7,275 nucleotides of DNA from Bacteroidales bacterium UBA1204 (GTDB lineage Bacteria > Bacteroidota > Bacteroidia > Bacteroidales > F082): the NCBI GenBank assembly GCA_002310075.1, contig DBXU01000003.1:1-7275 (forward strand), written 5' to 3'. The position numbers and the translations under genes were made by a program. Of the stretch, positions 1 through 6,659 are shown in pieces (the stretch's first letter is position 1; each line of letters starts with the position of its first letter). Under the pieces are notes generated by a model. The model was not told where the DNA came from, did not search any database, and worked only from the letters and a program-made list of their open reading frames with translations.

Positions 1-1018
1 TCAATTCACCTGTGGGTTTGAACCGCATCTTGCCGAGGTGCTTATACGCCAAATCGGTGCATTCACGGCCACGGGGCGTGCGCATGATGAAGCCTTCCTG
101 GATGAGGAACGGCTCGCAGACCTCTTCGATAGTGCCGGGATCCTCACCCACTGCTGTGGCGATGGTATTGACACCCACAGGACCACCCTTGAACTTGTCG
201 ATGATGGTGGTGAGAATCCTGTTGTCCATGTCGTCGAGGCCATGCTCATCCACGTTGAGTGCCTTCAAGCCAATTTTCGCGATGTCTAAAGTGATGGTGC
301 CATCGCCTTGGATTTGGGCGAAGTCGCGCACACGGCGCAGCAGCATGTTGGCGATACGCGGTGTGCCACGGCTGCGACGGGCAATCTCGAAGGCCGCCGT
401 GTCGTCGATAGGCACACGAAGGATGCCTGCCGAGCGCTTCACGATCTTCGACAAGGTCTTAGCGTCATAATACTCCAAACGTTGCTTGATACCGAAACGC
501 TCACGCAGAGGTGCTGTCAGCATGCCGCTACGAGTGGTGGCGCCGATCAAAGTGAAGGGATTCAGTGTGATTTGAATGCTACGGGCGCTGGGACCGGTCT
601 CCAACATGATATCGATGCGGAAGTCCTCCATGGCAGAATAGAGATACTCCTCCACCACAGGACTCAGGCGGTGAATCTCGTCGATGAACAGCACGTCGTT
701 AGGCTCGAGACTGGTGAGCAGACCTGCAAGGTTGCCCGGTTTGTCGAGCACAGGGCCCGAGGTCATCTTCATGCCGACGCCCAACTCGTGGGCGATGATA
801 TACGACAAAGTGGTCTTTCCCAGACCTGGAGGGCCATACAGCAAGGTATGGTCGAGGGCTTCGCCACGCTGGGCGGCGGCCTTCACGAAAACGCGTAAGT
901 TGTCAACCACGTTTTGCTGCCCCGCAAAACTTTCAAACATATCGGGGCGCAAGGCGTTTTCGAGATCTCTTTCGGCCTTGGAGAGATGGGAAGCGTTGGC
1001 ATCGAGGTTACTGTTCAT
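1..1018 (-). CDS. ruvB: Holliday junction branch migration ATPase RuvB (3' end cut by window edge)
   Basis: RuvB is the hexameric AAA+ motor that, with RuvA, drives branch migration of Holliday junctions before RuvC cleavage in recombinational repair. I translated the minus strand from the ATG at 1018; 339 codons are open down to position 2. Visible landmarks are Walker A GPPGLGKT (residues 62-69), Walker B with DEIH (113-116), the sensor-1 motif GATTR (159-163), the arginine finger in PLRERFG (R174), a sensor-2 region [11 protein letters not shown], and a C-terminal winged helix with TPRGR and YKHLG. Family members are about 340 residues, so only a few codons and the stop lie outside the window. 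The TGA at positions 1-3 is in another frame and is not this gene's stop. The start fits the RuvB N-terminus and lies about 18 bases below a TATCTTTG box. It is divergent from the SPOR gene. Identification is secure. Confidence 0.97.
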   Translation of the reverse strand, partial: MNSNLDANASHLSKAERDLENALRPDMFESFAGQQNVVDNLRVFVKAAAQRGEALDHTLLYGPPGLGKTTLSYIIAHELGVGMKMTSGPVLDKPGNLAGLLTSLEPNDVLFIDEIHRLSPVVEEYLYSAMEDFRIDIMLETGPSARSIQITLNPFTLIGATTRSGMLTAPLRERFGIKQRLEYYDAKTLSKIVKRSAGILRVPIDDTAAFEIARRSRGTPRIANMLLRRVRDFAQIQGDGTITLDIAKIGLKALNVDEHGLDDMDNRILTTIIDKFKGGPVGVNTIATAVGEDPGTIEEVCEPFLIQEGFIMRTPRGRECTDLAYKHLGKMRFKPTGEL

Positions 1019-1035
1019 AGATTTGTTTTAGGTCG

Positions 1036-1043
1036 CAAAGATA
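1036..1043 (-). promoter_or_regulatory. Bacteroidetes-type -7 box for ruvB
   Basis: The minus strand reads TATCTTTG, an exact match to the TAnnTTTG consensus of the Bacteroidetes primary sigma factor. The ruvB ATG begins 17 bases downstream, which implies a leader of only about 10-15 bases. No exact TTTG -33 element is visible at the expected distance. The box is half of a perfect inverted repeat with the plus-strand box at 1082-1089. Confidence 0.7.
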
Positions 1044-1059
1044 CAACTTTCGACGGAAA

Positions 1060-1089
1060 TTTGCATATCATTAAAAAAATGTATCTTTG
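1060..1089 (+). promoter_or_regulatory. Bacteroidetes-type promoter for the SPOR gene
   Basis: A TTTG at 1060-1063 is followed, after 18 bases, by TATCTTTG at 1082-1089. This approximates the TTTG-N19-21-TAnnTTTG layout of Bacteroidetes promoters. The spacer contains an A-rich run just before the -7 box. The ATG at 1110 follows 20 bases after the box, and no Shine-Dalgarno sequence lies between. Confidence 0.72.
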
Positions 1090-1109
1090 CATCCGAAACT
1101 CGAAACACC

Positions 1110-1523
1110 ATGAAACGCATTTTCAGCTTTATCATATTCTTTGCCATTACCGCAACGGCGATGGCACAAAACCTGAACATCCATCAAGACAGCCGCATCA
1201 ACGCTTTGATTTCAAAACAAAGGGCAATTTACGCTGCCGACAGCACCTTGAAAGGCTACAGAATCCATGTCTTCATGGAAATTGGCAACGAAGCCCTAAA
1301 ACATGCCGAAGAGACCAAACGCAGGTTTGAGAACGCCTTTCCTGACATTCCCATCTACCTCTCGTATTCGGAGCCATACTTCCGCCTTCGTGCAGGCAAC
1401 TTCCGTAACCGTGTTGAGGCTGAGAAATGCTTACGCCGCATCAAGCCACGTTTCAAGGAGGCCTTTGTCACCGCCGACGTCATCTACCGTCCCAAAATCA
1501 AACTGGGCAATAATGAGGAATAA
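1110..1523 (+). CDS. Small secreted SPOR-domain protein
   Basis: This 137-residue protein has a signal peptide (residues 1-19; basic MKR, hydrophobic core, cleavage suggested at AMA|Q). A short linker follows (about 20-47), then one SPOR-like domain (about 48-126). The domain starts at KGYRIHVF, has the typical second half YFRLRAGNFRNRVEAE (90-105), and ends near FVTADVI. SPOR domains in general bind denuded glycan strands of septal peptidoglycan, so a periplasmic or cell-wall role is expected, but the ligand of this short Bacteroidetes subgroup is an inference. There is no lipobox, transmembrane anchor or second domain. The ATG at 1110 is supported by the signal peptide and by the promoter just upstream. 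It is divergent from ruvB and converges with the dehydrogenase gene with 3 bp between stop codons. The family call is firm; the cellular role is not. Confidence 0.88.
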   Translation: MKRIFSFIIFFAITATAMAQNLNIHQDSRINALISKQRAIYAADSTLKGYRIHVFMEIGNEALKHAEETKRRFENAFPDIPIYLSYSEPYFRLRAGNFRNRVEAEKCLRRIKPRFKEAFVTADVIYRPKIKLGNNEE

Positions 1524-1526
1524 CGG

Positions 1527-2447
1527 CTAACAGTATAACTTCTCGATATTTCCAACAACGATACCCAAACGCAACACAAATGCCTCTTCGGTGGCGAAGC
1601 CGATGTGCGGCAACATGATGAGATTGGGGGCGCCAAACAACGGGTTGTCTTGCTTCAAAGGCGGCTCGCTACCATAGACATCGGTGGCGGCACCCGCAAT
1701 CTTCCCATCCTTCAAGGCATGGGCCAAGGCCTGTTCGTTCACCACAGGACCACGTGCCGTATTGATCAAGATAGCGCTCGACTTCATCAATGCGAAGTCC
1801 TTCTCTGTGATGAAGTCACGCGTCTCGGCGTTCAAGGCGATATGCAAGGTAACGATGTCGGATTCTTTCAACAAAGTATTCTTGTCGACGAAGGTCACGC
1901 CCTCGACTTGCTTCTGGGTACGGTTCCATGCCAGCACCTTGCAGCCAAAGGCATTCGCCAATTTGGCCACACGCTGCCCAATGTTGCCCATACCGATGAT
2001 GCCAACAGTCTTACCCCCGATTTCACGTCCAGGCATGATGCCCTTGCGGTTGCACTGACGTATAATCGCATCGTTTTCAAGCACTTTACGATACACGTCA
2101 ATCATCAAGGCGATGGTCAGCTCGGCCACGGCCTCGGTGCTGTAGCCCGCCGCGTTCTTCACGACGATGCCGCGACGCTGGCATTCCTCCATGTCGATGT
2201 GGTCCAAACCCGTGAAGGCGATGGAGAGCATCTTCAGGTTGGGGCAGGCATCCAAGAAGTCCTTGTGCAACGGGATATTACTCTCGATGATGACCTCTGC
2301 GCCTTCGGCGCGACGTTTCAATTCATCTAGGTTCTCGTTGCGGTCGGGGTAGATGACGACTTCGTGGCCGGCTTTTTTCAAGCCTTCGCAGGCGGCTTCG
2401 ATTTGCTGGACTCTCAAGCCCAGCGGTTCCAGAAAGACGATTTTCAT
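1527..2447 (-). CDS. D-isomer-specific 2-hydroxyacid dehydrogenase
   Basis: This 306-residue NAD(P)-dependent oxidoreductase interconverts 2-oxo acids and D-2-hydroxy acids in the cytoplasm. The split substrate domain occupies about residues 1-98 and 285-306. The Rossmann domain between them carries GMGNIG (G152, G154, G157). The catalytic triad is complete: R232 in NTARGP, E261 in YGSEPP and H281 in LPHIG. After the second Rossmann strand the sequence is AWNRTQK (173-179), with no acidic residue where NAD-specific members usually have Asp. The N-R pair resembles the NADPH-using glyoxylate/hydroxypyruvate reductase GhrA, so NADP(H) preference is plausible. Substrate cannot be read from sequence; glyoxylate, hydroxypyruvate or another short 2-oxo acid is possible. 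Its ATG overlaps the ridA stop as ATGA, so it is the second gene of that operon. The stop is TAG. Confidence 0.93.
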   Translation of the reverse strand: MKIVFLEPLGLRVQQIEAACEGLKKAGHEVVIYPDRNENLDELKRRAEGAEVIIESNIPLHKDFLDACPNLKMLSIAFTGLDHIDMEECQRRGIVVKNAAGYSTEAVAELTIALMIDVYRKVLENDAIIRQCNRKGIMPGREIGGKTVGIIGMGNIGQRVAKLANAFGCKVLAWNRTQKQVEGVTFVDKNTLLKESDIVTLHIALNAETRDFITEKDFALMKSSAILINTARGPVVNEQALAHALKDGKIAGAATDVYGSEPPLKQDNPLFGAPNLIMLPHIGFATEEAFVLRLGIVVGNIEKLYC

Positions 2448-2818
2448 TTTGCGGCAATCATTTCGATTTCGACCAGGGCCTTCTTGGGCAACTCCTTCAC
2501 GGCGAAGGCGGCACGAGCGGGATAGTCACCCTTGAAATACTTGGCATATACGGCGTTCATCTCACCAAAATAACTCATATCGCCAAGATAGCAGGTCGTT
2601 TTCACCACATTATCAAAAGAGCATCCTGCCTCTTTGAGGATGGCTTCAAGGTTTCTCATGCTTTGTTCGGTTTGAGCCGCTACACCTTCCGGCATCTCGC
2701 CCGTAGCAGGATTAATGGGAAGTTGTCCAGAAATGAATACCATACCATTGGCTTCAATAGCTTGACTATAAGGTCCGATAGCTCCAGGAGCGTTGTTTGT
2801 TGCTATGACTTTTTTCAT
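2444..2818 (-). CDS. ridA: RidA family 2-iminobutanoate/2-iminopropanoate deaminase
   Basis: RidA hydrolyses reactive enamine/imine intermediates released by PLP enzymes such as serine/threonine dehydratase, giving 2-oxo acids and ammonia. It protects PLP enzymes from 2-aminoacrylate damage. The 124-residue product has the usual trimeric RidA features: GPYSQA (residues 15-20), ISGQLP (29-34), and the C-terminal signature from PARAAF (R102 is the substrate-carboxylate arginine, equivalent to E. coli R105) to EIEMIA (117-122). The cysteine found at E. coli position 107 is alanine here, a common variant. I start it at 2818 (MKKVIATNNAPGAIG), the family N-terminus. An in-frame ATG at 2878 would add 20 residues, but it lies upstream of the TATTTTTG promoter box and so would be outside the transcript. 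The stop overlaps the downstream dehydrogenase start (ATGA), suggesting translational coupling. Confidence 0.95.
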   Translation of the reverse strand: MKKVIATNNAPGAIGPYSQAIEANGMVFISGQLPINPATGEMPEGVAAQTEQSMRNLEAILKEAGCSFDNVVKTTCYLGDMSYFGEMNAVYAKYFKGDYPARAAFAVKELPKKALVEIEMIAAK

Positions 2819-2847
2819 TGTATAAAGATTTAAACTGATTCCACCTG

Positions 2848-2855
2848 CAAAAATA
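2848..2855 (-). promoter_or_regulatory. Bacteroidetes-type -7 box for the ridA-dehydrogenase operon
   Basis: The minus strand reads TATTTTTG, matching TAnnTTTG, 29 bases before the ridA ATG at 2818. It decides the start codon, because the longer in-frame ATG at 2878 sits upstream of the box. No clear TTTG -33 element is visible. Confidence 0.62.
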
Positions 2856-2888
2856 GGAAAAAAGGTTATTGGGTTCATCGAAATATAT

Positions 2889-2896
2889 TACCTTTG
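2889..2896 (+). promoter_or_regulatory. Bacteroidetes-type -7 box for the divIC-like operon
   Basis: The plus strand reads TACCTTTG, matching TAnnTTTG, 24 bases before the ATG at 2921. An in-frame TTG at 2894 overlaps this box and therefore cannot be the start. The -33 element is not clear; only a partial TTGG is seen near 2869. Confidence 0.65.
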
Positions 2897-2920
2897 CAAC
2901 GTCAAAACAAACAAATCACC

Positions 2921-3217
2921 ATGACTTTCAAACAAGTCCTTCGCAAACTCAACAATAGGTATGTGTATGCTACGTTGGCATTCCTGGGAGTGATACTTTT
3001 CATCGACCAGTTCAACGTTTTCGAGCAAAGAAAGCTGAGAAGGATTCTGAAAGACGACAAGGAACAGGTTGAATTCTACAAAAAAGAAATCGAAGAAAGC
3101 AAAAAACTGCTAGAAGCCCTGGAAAACGACACGGCCACAATGGAAAAAGTAGCCCGCGAGCAATATATGATGAAACGCGACAACGAAGTCATCTATTTAA
3201 TCGAGACCCAAGAATGA
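2921..3217 (+). CDS. DivIC/FtsB-like septum formation initiator protein
   Basis: This 98-residue bitopic membrane protein has the FtsB/DivIC architecture: a short basic cytoplasmic tail (1-13), one transmembrane segment (about 14-28, YVYATLAFLGVILFI), a charged coiled coil (about 35-75), and a conserved end AREQYMMKRDNEVIY (78-92). In the families known from other bacteria, FtsB/DivIC pairs with FtsL and FtsQ/DivIB at the divisome and helps activate septal FtsW-FtsI. The length matches the family. The ATG at 2921 is chosen because it follows the promoter box, has an A-rich leader, and gives a typical N-terminus. It is the first gene of a four-gene plus-strand operon and its TGA overlaps the next ATG (ATGA at 3214-3217). 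The family is divergent in sequence, so DivIC versus FtsB naming is arbitrary here. Confidence 0.88.
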   Translation: MTFKQVLRKLNNRYVYATLAFLGVILFIDQFNVFEQRKLRRILKDDKEQVEFYKKEIEESKKLLEALENDTATMEKVAREQYMMKRDNEVIYLIETQE

Positions 3218-5664
3218 AGTCGTTTCTCTGCTCAAGAACCATCCCTCTCATACTCTTTTTTCTCCTGACAATTATGTCGGGCTATACTTATGCACAGACT
3301 TATACGCTGAACGGAAGGATTACGGATGAAAGAAACCGTCAACCTTTAGCTTTTGTCAATGTGGTCATCAACGACGGACAGGTTGGCACCATCAGCGATA
3401 TCGACGGTAAATACTCAATTGAATCGACGCAACCCATCCATAAGGTCCAGTTTTCATCCATCGGTTATGAGACCAAAGAAGTGTTGTTGACCGAAGGGAT
3501 GAAGAAAAGCAACGTCAGGCTAACGCCCAAGACCTTCGAGTTGCATGAAGTAACCGTCAATGCAGGAGAAAACCCAGCACATCGTATCATAGACAGCCTC
3601 CTCTCCCATCGCAAAGCTAACAACCCCAATTCATTGGATGCTTACCGTTACCATATCTATGACCAAATGGTCTTCACCATCGACAGCAGTGGCTTTGGTG
3701 AAGCTATGGACCAAACAAGCGACAACCTTGACTTGAGAATGTTCGACAGCATCCTAAGGAAAAGTGACCTTATGGTAATGGAAACTGCTTCTGAAGTGCT
3801 GTTCAAGTCGCCCGACCACAAATTACAGAACGTGCTAGGCACCAAGGTGGCAGGCATGAAAGAGCCCACCTTCATCTATCTGGTTAACAGCATGCAAAGC
3901 ATCAGCTTTTATGAAGAAACCATCAACATTACTGGAACAGAATACGTCAATCCCATCAGCAAAAACTGCAAGACACACTACTTCTTCACTTTGGAAGCCG
4001 TCAGTCCTATCACCCAAGGCGACTCGCTGTATGTGATTTCTTTCCATCCCATGAAAGGAAGCACCTTCGCCGGACTACGCGGTTCAATGACCATCAGCTC
4101 CGATGGATGGGCTTTGCAAAGCGTCAAAGCCTCGCCCAACGAACAAGGGGGGCTATACACTGTAACCATTCAACAACTCTATGAGAAGCATGACAGCCGA
4201 TGGTTCCCCAAACAGCTGAACACCAACCTGAAATTTCCCAGCATGGTAGTCGATGTAGGCGGCAACACATTCCCTATGGTTGCCATTGGCAAGAGTTATT
4301 TGACTGACATTGAAATCAACCCTGAAATAAAGAAACATTCTTTTTCCGACATCGAAATCAAGGTCGACCCCGACGCCGCCTACCGTGACGAGACTTTCTG
4401 GAACGCCCATCGCATCGATTCGCTCACTGAGAGAGTAAGAGCTACTTACATCCTTGTCGACTCCATCACGGAAGGTAGCGACATCTTCGACCGTGTTTTG
4501 GGAACGACCCAAAAACTTATGGAGAATTCCGCCTTCCCCATAGGACCTATCGACCTCAACCTCGGCAACCTTCTTAACATTTCAGGTCAACGTGGTTTGT
4601 TTTTCGGTCTGGGAGCCACCACCAACGACCGCCTCTCGCGAGTGGTCAGCCTCAACGGCTATTTCGGATATTGGACCCGTTTGAAACGCCTGGATTATGG
4701 AGGAGGATTTGATTTGAAACTGAATCGGCAGCGACAAATGGCGTTTGGCATGCATTACAGCAACAGGTCGGAACCCATTGGCGAGTTTGGAGGCTTCCAA
4801 GAAAGCTATTCCCTTCTCTCAGAAAACGATTACAAATACACGTTCTACGAAAACATCCACGCACGACGCAAACGTCTCGACGTCGACTTTGCTACCCGTT
4901 TTGCACGCCATTTCAAAGTCTTCTTGAACCTCAGTGTAAGCAACAAACAATACAACGCCCAATTTTTCCACATCCCCTCCGATTCACTGACAGTAGCTCG
5001 ATACACACAAGCCGAAATCAAACTCCGTTTCGCTTATAAAGAAAAATTTCTTAGTACTCCACAAGGTATCCGTTCTTTAGGAACCACCTACCCTATCCTT
5101 TGGCTTTCCTATATGCATTCATTTCCTATTTTGGGCGGACAATTTGAGTACGACAGATTCAAGCTAGAAGTCTCCAAAAACATATATACTCCATACATGG
5201 GCGTTTCGAAAATCATGCTTCAGGCGGGCTATGCTACAAAGAGCTGCCCTGTGATGGAAACCTTCGATATCCTCGGCACTTATGATTATTTTGGACTCTA
5301 CTCACCTGGCAGTTTCAGCACGATGAGGCTTGATGAGTTCTTCTGCGATCGTTTTGTGGCTCTATATTTGAGCCATAACTTCAGTGGGATGTTATGGAAG
5401 ACCCATTCCGAATGGTTCAAGCCCGAGTTGGTCGTAATCACCAACCTAGGCTGGGGCGACATGCCCAGGGCTCGCGCATATCCCGACAAGAACTTTAAGA
5501 CCATGGAAAAAGGCTACTTCGAGAGCGGCTTCGTCGTGAAAGGTCTGCTCAACTTACCTTTGGTTAAAGTCGGATTAGGAGCCTTTTACCGTTACGGGGC
5601 CTATAGCTTAGAGAATGTATGGAACAGCTTTGCCTTCAAATGGAGCGCCACTTTTACCTTATAA
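3214..5664 (+). CDS. DUF5686 outer-membrane protein with carboxypeptidase-regulatory-like domain
   Basis: This 816-residue protein begins with a signal peptide (1-27, cleavage suggested at TYA|Q). A carboxypeptidase-D regulatory-like beta-sandwich follows (about 30-115; NGRITDERNRQPLAFVNV, then GTISDIDGKYSI and FSSIGY), the same fold seen at the N-terminus of SusC/TonB-dependent receptors. From NPAHRII (120-126) onward it matches my recollection of the DUF5686 family. The second half is rich in alternating aromatic/polar strands typical of an outer-membrane beta-barrel, and the protein ends in aromatic FKWSATFTL, as expected of a barrel C-terminus. There is no TonB-dependent plug domain in the middle, so it is not a SusC protein. 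Function is unknown; a role in the outer membrane is inferred. The start overlaps the DivIC-like stop (ATGA), and the apbE start lies 4 bp after its TAA. The reading frame is intact. Confidence 0.87.
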   Translation: MKSFLCSRTIPLILFFLLTIMSGYTYAQTYTLNGRITDERNRQPLAFVNVVINDGQVGTISDIDGKYSIESTQPIHKVQFSSIGYETKEVLLTEGMKKSNVRLTPKTFELHEVTVNAGENPAHRIIDSLLSHRKANNPNSLDAYRYHIYDQMVFTIDSSGFGEAMDQTSDNLDLRMFDSILRKSDLMVMETASEVLFKSPDHKLQNVLGTKVAGMKEPTFIYLVNSMQSISFYEETINITGTEYVNPISKNCKTHYFFTLEAVSPITQGDSLYVISFHPMKGSTFAGLRGSMTISSDGWALQSVKASPNEQGGLYTVTIQQLYEKHDSRWFPKQLNTNLKFPSMVVDVGGNTFPMVAIGKSYLTDIEINPEIKKHSFSDIEIKVDPDAAYRDETFWNAHRIDSLTERVRATYILVDSITEGSDIFDRVLGTTQKLMENSAFPIGPIDLNLGNLLNISGQRGLFFGLGATTNDRLSRVVSLNGYFGYWTRLKRLDYGGGFDLKLNRQRQMAFGMHYSNRSEPIGEFGGFQESYSLLSENDYKYTFYENIHARRKRLDVDFATRFARHFKVFLNLSVSNKQYNAQFFHIPSDSLTVARYTQAEIKLRFAYKEKFLSTPQGIRSLGTTYPILWLSYMHSFPILGGQFEYDRFKLEVSKNIYTPYMGVSKIMLQAGYATKSCPVMETFDILGTYDYFGLYSPGSFSTMRLDEFFCDRFVALYLSHNFSGMLWKTHSEWFKPELVVITNLGWGDMPRARAYPDKNFKTMEKGYFESGFVVKGLLNLPLVKVGLGAFYRYGAYSLENVWNSFAFKWSATFTL

Positions 5665-5668
5665 AACC

Positions 5669-6655
5669 ATGAAAAGAAAAGCATTTTTACTTATCCTCGC
5701 CATCGGGCTTGCCTCTTGCAGCCAACAGCCTCCTAAAATCACACTTCAAGGGCTGGCGCAAGGATCATACTATGCTATCACTTATTTCGATGAACAAAAC
5801 CGCAATTTCCAATCAGACATTGACTCGATTTTCCATGCTGTTGACATGTCGGTCAACCTTTGGGTCGACAGCTCCATCATCTCCAGAGTGAACCGTAATG
5901 AAGACGTTGCCCTCGACGCCATCTTCATCGACAACTTCCACATAGCACAAGAAGCGGCACGAATTTCCGACGGCTATTTCGACCCCACTGTATCACCCAT
6001 TGTAGCAGCTTGGGGGTTCAGTTATAAGAAAGGCGACACCCTCACAACACGGCTCATTGACAGCTTGCGCAACCTGGTGGATTACAGAAAAATACGCATA
6101 GAAAAAGGCAGGATTGTAAAAGACAACCCCGCCATAACCCTGGATTTCAACGCCATCGCTCAAGGTTATACCTCCGATGCGATTGCAAAGTTCCTGGATA
6201 GTAAAGGCATCAAAAACTATTTGGTCGACACCGGTGGTGAAATCATGGCCAAAGGGAGCAAACCAGATGACAAGCCATGGATTGTGGGCATTGAAAAACC
6301 TGCCAAGGACAAGGATTCAGAGCAAGTGATACATGCCCGTGTAGCCTTGCGGAACAAAGGGTTAGTCACTTCAGGCAGTACCCGAAAATATGTAGAACGC
6401 AACGGCAAACGCTACTCCCACTGCATTGACCCCAAGACAGGGTATCCCGTCGAACACAATGTATTGAGTGTCACCGTACTGGCTGATAATGCCACATGGG
6501 CTGATGCCCTCGCCTCTATCTGCATGGTGATGGGACTCGAAGCGTCACTGCCAATCATCCAAAGTCTGGAGGGCGTAGAAGCGTATTATATCTTTGTAAA
6601 CGAAATGGGAAATTTGGAAACTTTCGCCACCGAGGGTTTCATCACCTTAGAATAA
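5669..6655 (+). CDS. apbE: FAD:protein FMN transferase (ApbE), lipoprotein
   Basis: ApbE cleaves FAD and attaches FMN covalently to a threonine or serine of target flavoproteins, classically the NqrB/NqrC and RnfD/RnfG subunits of ion-pumping complexes. The 328-residue product carries a lipoprotein signal with lipobox LASC (Cys17), placing it outside the cytoplasmic membrane. Family motifs are FDPTVSP (104-110), LDFNAIAQGY (158-167), VDTGGEI (186-192), TSGSTRKY (234-241), YSHCIDPKTGYP (249-260) and the metal-site helix ADALAS (278-283), where Ser283 replaces the usual Thr. I start at 5669 rather than an in-frame ATG at 5615, because 5669 gives the lipoprotein signal and lies 4 bp after the previous stop. 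No Nqr or Rnf gene is in the window, so the target is not known. It is the third gene of the operon. Confidence 0.95.
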   Translation: MKRKAFLLILAIGLASCSQQPPKITLQGLAQGSYYAITYFDEQNRNFQSDIDSIFHAVDMSVNLWVDSSIISRVNRNEDVALDAIFIDNFHIAQEAARISDGYFDPTVSPIVAAWGFSYKKGDTLTTRLIDSLRNLVDYRKIRIEKGRIVKDNPAITLDFNAIAQGYTSDAIAKFLDSKGIKNYLVDTGGEIMAKGSKPDDKPWIVGIEKPAKDKDSEQVIHARVALRNKGLVTSGSTRKYVERNGKRYSHCIDPKTGYPVEHNVLSVTVLADNATWADALASICMVMGLEASLPIIQSLEGVEAYYIFVNEMGNLETFATEGFITLE

Positions 6656-6659
6656 AGCC

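Noticed and set aside
1..249. Minus-strand open frame ending in a TGA at positions 1-3
   Set aside because: It is out of frame with RuvB and Ser/Arg-rich without a known domain. The true RuvB frame reads through position 2 without a stop.
12..898. Long plus-strand open frames (12-470 and 308-898) opposite the ruvB gene
   Set aside because: They are antisense to a fully conserved RuvB reading frame, show no recognisable domain, and have low-complexity His/Gln/Arg-rich composition typical of shadow frames.
914..1330. Plus-strand 138-codon frame spanning the ruvB start, the intergenic region and part of the SPOR gene
   Set aside because: It crosses both divergent promoters, and overlaps the SPOR gene in another frame. 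No domain is recognisable.
1605..2330. 241-codon plus-strand frame opposite the dehydrogenase gene
   Set aside because: It is the mirror of a gene with an intact catalytic triad and Rossmann motif. It has no recognisable domain and no promoter box.
2819..2878. 20-residue N-terminal extension of RidA from the ATG at 2878
   Set aside because: It lies upstream of or across the TATTTTTG promoter box and extends past the usual RidA N-terminus.
5615..5668. 18-residue N-terminal extension of ApbE overlapping the DUF5686 gene
   Set aside because: It would bury the lipoprotein signal peptide inside the protein. The start at 5669 gives a proper lipobox.
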